Below are positions 60,746 through 64,000 of a stretch of 64,000 nt of DNA, piece after piece (position 1 is the stretch's first letter; the number at the start of each line of letters is the position of its first letter). Source of the DNA: Imtechella halotolerans (lineage in GTDB: Bacteria; Bacteroidota; Bacteroidia; Flavobacteriales; Flavobacteriaceae); assembly GCF_028743515.2 (NCBI RefSeq), contig NZ_CP117969.2:2699501-2763500 (forward strand). Reading direction: 5' to 3'. The notes under the pieces were generated by a model, which searched no databases, had not been told where the DNA came from, and saw only the letters and a list, made by a program, of their open reading frames with translations. A program made the translations under genes and the position numbers.

Positions 60746-62275
60746 CTATTTTTTTGATTTTCTAGATACCTGATATAAATCATGGCGACGATCCTTTAGA
60801 ATTCGAACGCTACCATATTCGTGTAGTTCCTTAAGTAAATCCACATCCACATCTACAATTAGTGTCATTTCAGTATTAGGAGTGGCCTCTGCTTTTATTC
60901 CATTTGTCGGGAATGAGAAGTCTGACGGGGTAAATACAGCTGCTTGGGCAAATTGGATATCCATGTTTTCAACTTTGGGTAGGTTCCCTACACAACCTGC
61001 AATGGCAACATAACATTCATTTTCGATTGCACGCGCTTGAGCACAGTGTTTTACACGTGTATATCCATTTTGTGTATCAGTAAGAAAGGGTACAAAAAGT
61101 ATTTGCATTCCTTCATCTGACATTAATCTAGATAGTTCTGGAAATTCTACATCATAACAAATAACGATACCGATTTTACCACAATCTGTATCAAACGTTT
61201 GAATGATGTCACCACCTGTCATACCCCAATGAGCAATTTCATTTGGTGTTATATGTATTTTAGTATACATTTCTGAAGTGCCATCACGTTTGCATAAAAA
61301 TCCTACGTTGTACAATTTATTGTTATCTAAGTAGGGCATACTTCCTGTAATAATATTAATATTGTAAGAAATGGCAAATTCCTGAAATTTTCTACGAATA
61401 GGATTGGCATATTTTGCAAGTTCACGTATGGCATCAGCTTCGGATAAATGATTATAATCAGCCATTAGAGGTGCAATAAAAAATTCAGGGAATAGCGCAA
61501 AATCACTTTCATACCCAGAAACGGCATCTATGAAGAATTCTGCCTGATCAAAAAGAGCTTCTAAATTTGATAAAGGTCTCATTTGCCATTGGATAAGTCC
61601 TAAACGAATAATTGATTTTCTGGTATTAATTAGTTTCGGGCTTGGTTCGTAAAAAATGTTATGCCATTCAAGAAGAACTGCATATTCGTGTGAACTCGTA
61701 TCTCCTTCCAGGTAGTTTTTCATTATTTTTTTTACATGGAAATCGTTACTAAGTTGGAATGAGAGTACGGGATCGTAAATTTCTTTCATCCTGACTTTTT
61801 CAATGTATTCTTTTGGATTGAGTGTTTTGGAGTATTCACTGTAATTTGGGATACGGCCCGCGAATATGATTCCTGCTAAGTTGAGTTGTTCACATAGTTC
61901 TTTTCTAGCATCGTACAATCTTCTCCCTAAACGTAAACCTCGATACTTTGGATGGATAAATACATCAATGCCGTAAAGGATGTCTCCAGTTGAATCATGT
62001 GTATTAAATGTGTAGTTCCCTGTTATTTGTTCATAGGTGTGGTTCTTTTGAGCTACTTCGCTTGGGATAATTAAAGATAAAGCAGATCCTACTACTTTAC
62101 CATCCACAATAACTACAAGTTGACCTTCGGGAAATGTATCCAATAGTTTAATTATATGGTGTTCTTTCCAGTACATTTCCTCCAGCTCGCTATATGCTTC
62201 GATCATCGAATTTTTCAATTGAAGGTAGTCTTCAATTTTTAAATTTCGTAGTTCAATTTTTCCTATTTCCTGCAT
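60746..62275 (-). CDS. GNAT acetyltransferase-carbon-nitrogen hydrolase fusion
   Basis: A 509-residue fusion. Residues 1-215 form a GNAT domain (acetyl-CoA loop in YRGLRLGRRLYDARK). Residues 225-505 form a nitrilase-superfamily amidohydrolase with the Glu-Lys-Cys triad in LFPEFF, YTKIHITPNE and IVICYDVEFPE. The same fusion exists in other phyla (B. subtilis YhcX), and the substrate is not settled. The start at MQEIGKIELR is chosen. It is divergent from ssb and leads a three-gene operon. Confidence 0.92.
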   Translation of the reverse strand: MQEIGKIELRNLKIEDYLQLKNSMIEAYSELEEMYWKEHHIIKLLDTFPEGQLVVIVDGKVVGSALSLIIPSEVAQKNHTYEQITGNYTFNTHDSTGDILYGIDVFIHPKYRGLRLGRRLYDARKELCEQLNLAGIIFAGRIPNYSEYSKTLNPKEYIEKVRMKEIYDPVLSFQLSNDFHVKKIMKNYLEGDTSSHEYAVLLEWHNIFYEPSPKLINTRKSIIRLGLIQWQMRPLSNLEALFDQAEFFIDAVSGYESDFALFPEFFIAPLMADYNHLSEADAIRELAKYANPIRRKFQEFAISYNINIITGSMPYLDNNKLYNVGFLCKRDGTSEMYTKIHITPNEIAHWGMTGGDIIQTFDTDCGKIGIVICYDVEFPELSRLMSDEGMQILFVPFLTDTQNGYTRVKHCAQARAIENECYVAIAGCVGNLPKVENMDIQFAQAAVFTPSDFSFPTNGIKAEATPNTEMTLIVDVDVDLLKELHEYGSVRILKDRRHDLYQVSRKSKK

Positions 62276-62315
62276 AGAATTGCTGTATTTCAATTTTCTT
62301 AAAGATACAAAAAAA

Positions 62316-62357
62316 CGTTTACATTCGTTTACAAACGTTTACTTCCGAAAGTAAATG
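62316..62357. repeat. Three CGTTTAC repeats at 10-bp steps plus dyad, between the nitrilase gene and ssb
   Basis: CGTTTAC begins at 62316, 62326 and 62336, exactly one helical turn apart. The last copy merges into the palindrome TTTACTT-CCGA-AAGTAAA (62338-62355). Such phased repeats suggest a cooperative protein-binding site controlling one or both divergent genes. Confidence 0.7.
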
Positions 62358-62460
62358 TTTATCATACATCTTTGATTTATATTAAGTTGCAGATTTGCAA
62401 TGTCAGTACACCAAATAACTGATAGTATAGTATTAACTGTTTAATTTAAATCTAGAAATT

Positions 62461-62793
62461 ATGAATGCATTGCGAAATCGAGTACAGTTGATTGGAAACT
62501 TGGGGAATGATCCTGAAATTATCAACTTAGAAAGTGGGAAGAAATTAGCTAAATTTTCTATAGCCACTAATGAAAGTTATAAAAATTCCAAAGGGGAAGA
62601 AATAAAGGAGACTCAATGGCATACTGTTGTAGCTTGGGGAAAAATAGCAGATATCATTGAAAAATATCTGATTAAAGGCCATGAGGTAGTTATAGAAGGG
62701 AAGCTTACATCCCGTACTTATGAAACCAAAGAGGGTGAAAGAAGACATATAACGGAGATACAATGTAATGAGATACTTATGTTGTCTAGGTAG
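62461..62793 (+). CDS. ssb: Single-stranded DNA-binding protein, short form
   Basis: A 110-residue protein with a complete OB fold (LRNRVQLIGNLGNDPEI, KLAKFSIATNESYKN, WHTVVAWGKIADIIEKYL, KGHEVVIEGKLTSRTYE). It ends LMLSR and lacks the acidic DDxPF-type tail that bacterial SSB uses to recruit other proteins. It may therefore be a secondary SSB, like those tied to repair or mobile DNA, rather than the housekeeping copy. Its upstream region has the phased CGTTTAC repeats. Confidence 0.93.
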   Translation: MNALRNRVQLIGNLGNDPEIINLESGKKLAKFSIATNESYKNSKGEEIKETQWHTVVAWGKIADIIEKYLIKGHEVVIEGKLTSRTYETKEGERRHITEIQCNEILMLSR

Positions 62794-62807
62794 TTAATTT
62801 GAATAAC

Positions 62808-62838
62808 TAAAAAGGGTGTTATTAACACCCTTTTTTTA
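62808..62838 (+). terminator. Bidirectional terminator between ssb and the Lys/Cys-rich gene
   Basis: AAAAGGGTGTT / AACACCCTTTT around a 3-base loop with a T run on each strand, directly next to the stop of the minus-strand gene. Confidence 0.88.
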
Positions 62839-63009
62839 TTAAGCTACTTTTTTAAGTAAGTCAAACATAGGACATTTAGTACAACGTTTAGATTCACTTT
62901 TTTTATACTTCTTACAACACTTAGGCTTACACTTTTTTTCAGCAGTCAAAGCCCTTTCCTTCTTTTCTTTTTTTTTGGATTTCTTTTTCTCCTTTTCTTT
63001 TGCTCCCAA
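62839..63009 (-). CDS. Small lysine- and cysteine-rich protein, TTG start
   Basis: A 56-residue frame too short and without ATG, so easily missed. The N-terminal half is nearly all Lys and Glu (GAKEKEKKKSKKKEKKERA). The C-terminal half has CKPKCCKKYKKSESKRC and TKCPMFDLL, five cysteines that could bind metal. An in-frame TAA lies two codons upstream and the only ATG is near the end, so translation likely starts at TTG 63009, behind GGAATAAACC. A TAATTTTG promoter element and a Fur-like palindrome lie upstream, and ferritin is the next gene. An iron-linked role is inferred. Confidence 0.65.
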   Translation of the reverse strand: MGAKEKEKKKSKKKEKKERALTAEKKCKPKCCKKYKKSESKRCTKCPMFDLLKKVA

Positions 63010-63034
63010 GGTTTATTCCGTTGATTTTCTGAGG

Positions 63035-63070
63035 CAAAATTAATTATTTAAATTTATTCTAAATAAATTT
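63035..63070 (-). promoter_or_regulatory. Promoter with Fur-like palindrome for the Lys/Cys-rich gene
   Basis: On the minus strand TAATTTTG (63042-63035) fits the -7 consensus. Upstream of it AAATTTATT-CTA-AATAAATTT (63050-63070) is a perfect 9-3-9 palindrome overlapping the expected -33 region. Its half TCTAAATAAATTT also occurs in the siderophore receptor promoter (13000-13012). Confidence 0.6.
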
Positions 63071-63089
63071 TAACATACATTTTTAGTGA

Positions 63090-63608
63090 TTAGTTTGTGG
63101 CTGGAGATACTGAACTAGTGATAGTTAGTTGTTGAATGTCTCTATCGAAGAGATAAAGTCCACCTTTATCATCACCAATCATTTTAATTTTATCTAATAT
63201 GGTTCGAGCCATTGCTTCTTCTTCAATTTGTTCGGCTACATACCATTGAAGGAAATTGTGAGTTGCATAATCCTGTTCTTGAAGTGCAATGTGAACAAGG
63301 TTGTTAATGCTTTTTGAAACGAACATTTCATGATCGAATAACTCTTGAAACATCTCTTTAAAGGACGAAAATGATACATTAGGAGCTTTTAGCTCAGAGA
63401 TATGAGCTAGGCCTCCACGCTCATTTACAAACTTAATAAGTTTAAGCATGTGTTGTCTTTCTTCATCCGATTGGCGATACATGAATTGTGATACACCTTC
63501 AAGACCTCGGTGTTCAGCCCAACATGCCATTGCTAAATATATTTGAGAACTCTCAGCCTCAATTCGTATTTGTGCGCTTAATGCATGTTCTATTTTTTCT
63601 GATAACAT
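63090..63608 (-). CDS. ftnA: Ferritin
   Basis: A 172-residue bacterial non-haem ferritin that oxidises and stores iron in a 24-subunit shell. Ferroxidase ligands are visible: Glu in RIEAESSQIYLAM, the DEERQHMLKL Glu/His pair, and Glu in LVHIALQEQDYAT and VAEQIEEEAMA. Length and start (MLSEKIEHAL) are normal. The next gene on this strand is the Lys/Cys-rich small protein. Confidence 0.95.
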   Translation of the reverse strand: MLSEKIEHALSAQIRIEAESSQIYLAMACWAEHRGLEGVSQFMYRQSDEERQHMLKLIKFVNERGGLAHISELKAPNVSFSSFKEMFQELFDHEMFVSKSINNLVHIALQEQDYATHNFLQWYVAEQIEEEAMARTILDKIKMIGDDKGGLYLFDRDIQQLTITSSVSPATN

Positions 63609-63667
63609 AGTGTAATAGGATTTTTCTTAAAATTACAAAATGTATGGTATTAAACCAAATTAAACCA

Positions 63668-63826
63668 ATGTCTAAATCACGGTACATAGGAAGTGGTTAT
63701 CAATTTAAACCTATGTTAAAAGACACCTTGTTTGAAAAAATATTTATGGTAACCAGGATGGGTACAAGAAAGAAAGTAGCTAAGGATTTAACGTATTTGA
63801 ATATCCATAGCTACTTTTTAAATTAA
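63668..63826 (+). CDS. Possible small protein, uncertain
   Basis: A 52-codon frame (longer by 8 codons from an upstream ATG at 63644) with a basic composition ([17 protein letters not shown] at the start, [12 protein letters not shown] later). It ends 4 bases into the metG 3' end on the other strand. No family is recognised. It may be a chance frame in the ferritin-metG spacer. Confidence 0.25.
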   Translation: MSKSRYIGSGYQFKPMLKDTLFEKIFMVTRMGTRKKVAKDLTYLNIHSYFLN

Positions 63827-64000
63827 TTTATTGTTTCTCCATTGTTGACTCCATCAGTATCAGGGTTTAGAAAAACAAGTTTGCCCTGTGAGTCCTCTGT
63901 CATTAAAATCATTCCTTCACTCTCAACACCACGTAGTTTTCTCGGAGCTAGGTTTACTAGTACGGTTACTCGTTTCCCTATGATTTCTTCTGGCTTAAAG
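63823..64000 (-). CDS. metG: Methionyl-tRNA synthetase, C-terminal part (gene continues beyond window)
   Basis: The last 58 codons of a minus-strand gene running off the right edge. The frame reads [20 protein letters not shown], then a GMILM stretch and [18 protein letters not shown], ending in TAA. This is the end of the C-terminal tRNA-binding OB-fold domain (EMAP/Trbp111 type) attached to many bacterial MetG proteins. The catalytic core is outside the window. A free tRNA-binding protein is the only alternative. Confidence 0.85.
   Translation of the reverse strand, partial: FKPEEIIGKRVTVLVNLAPRKLRGVESEGMILMTEDSQGKLVFLNPDTDGVNNGETIN

Noticed and set aside
63609-63667. Fur-like box in front of ferritin
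   Set aside because: No palindrome resembling the boxes at 12990 or 63050 was found upstream of the ferritin start.

Overview
The window is about 64 kb of AT-rich DNA from a member of the Bacteroidota, most likely a marine Flavobacteriaceae. Three things point there: SusC/SusD pairs and TonB-dependent receptors, several promoters with a -7 element of the form TAnnTTTG, and lipoproteins with an acidic stretch after the lipid cysteine. No rRNA, tRNA, CRISPR array, insertion sequence or prophage was seen. Two genes run off the ends: a TonB receptor at the left and the 3' end of metG at the right.

Positions 1-27641 are mostly housekeeping. They hold a TonB receptor with a beta-helix lipoprotein, the class Ia ribonucleotide reductase (nrdB-nrdA), a DUF3109 protein, MarC, an S41 protease with a dCMP deaminase and a HupE/UreJ-like membrane protein, and a GlsB-type membrane protein. 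Next comes an iron-uptake pair (siderophore receptor and PepSY protein) behind a Fur-like box. After it lie a DjlA-like co-chaperone, a bacilliredoxin, a PlsC acyltransferase, a SusC/SusD pair whose SusC gene carries an in-frame amber codon, an HD hydrolase, an enoyl-CoA hydratase and an NtrY-like histidine kinase.

Positions 27735-55396 are a complete-looking sialoglycan utilisation locus. Outside the cytoplasm: a SusC/SusD pair, a GH33 sialidase, a GH20 hexosaminidase, a GH2 beta-galactosidase, an S1 sulfatase, a sialate O-acetylesterase and a second SGNH esterase. Uptake: a kelch (sialic acid mutarotase-like) domain fused to a sodium/solute symporter. Cytoplasm: N-acetylneuraminate lyase, an AGE-family epimerase, and a glucosamine-6-phosphate deaminase fused to a PIG-L deacetylase. 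A FadR-type GntR regulator sits in the middle. A 13-bp palindrome, TATGTNATACATA, occurs at four promoters of the locus. At three of them it lies 2-3 bp after the -7 element, which suggests one repressor controlling the locus. Two members are not standard sialic acid genes: an LrgA/LrgB pair, which could move the pyruvate released by the lyase, and a creatininase-family metallohydrolase.

Positions 55444-64000 return to general functions: a TPR protein, an NAD(P)-binding epimerase-like protein, a membrane M28 peptidase, a CBS-domain protein, a zinc-ribbon protein, a DUF6265-like protein, and a GNAT-nitrilase fusion. This last is divergent from a short ssb whose upstream region carries three 10-bp-spaced CGTTTAC repeats. 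A 56-residue Lys/Cys-rich protein with a TTG start and a Fur-like palindrome in its promoter lies beside ferritin, and metG follows.
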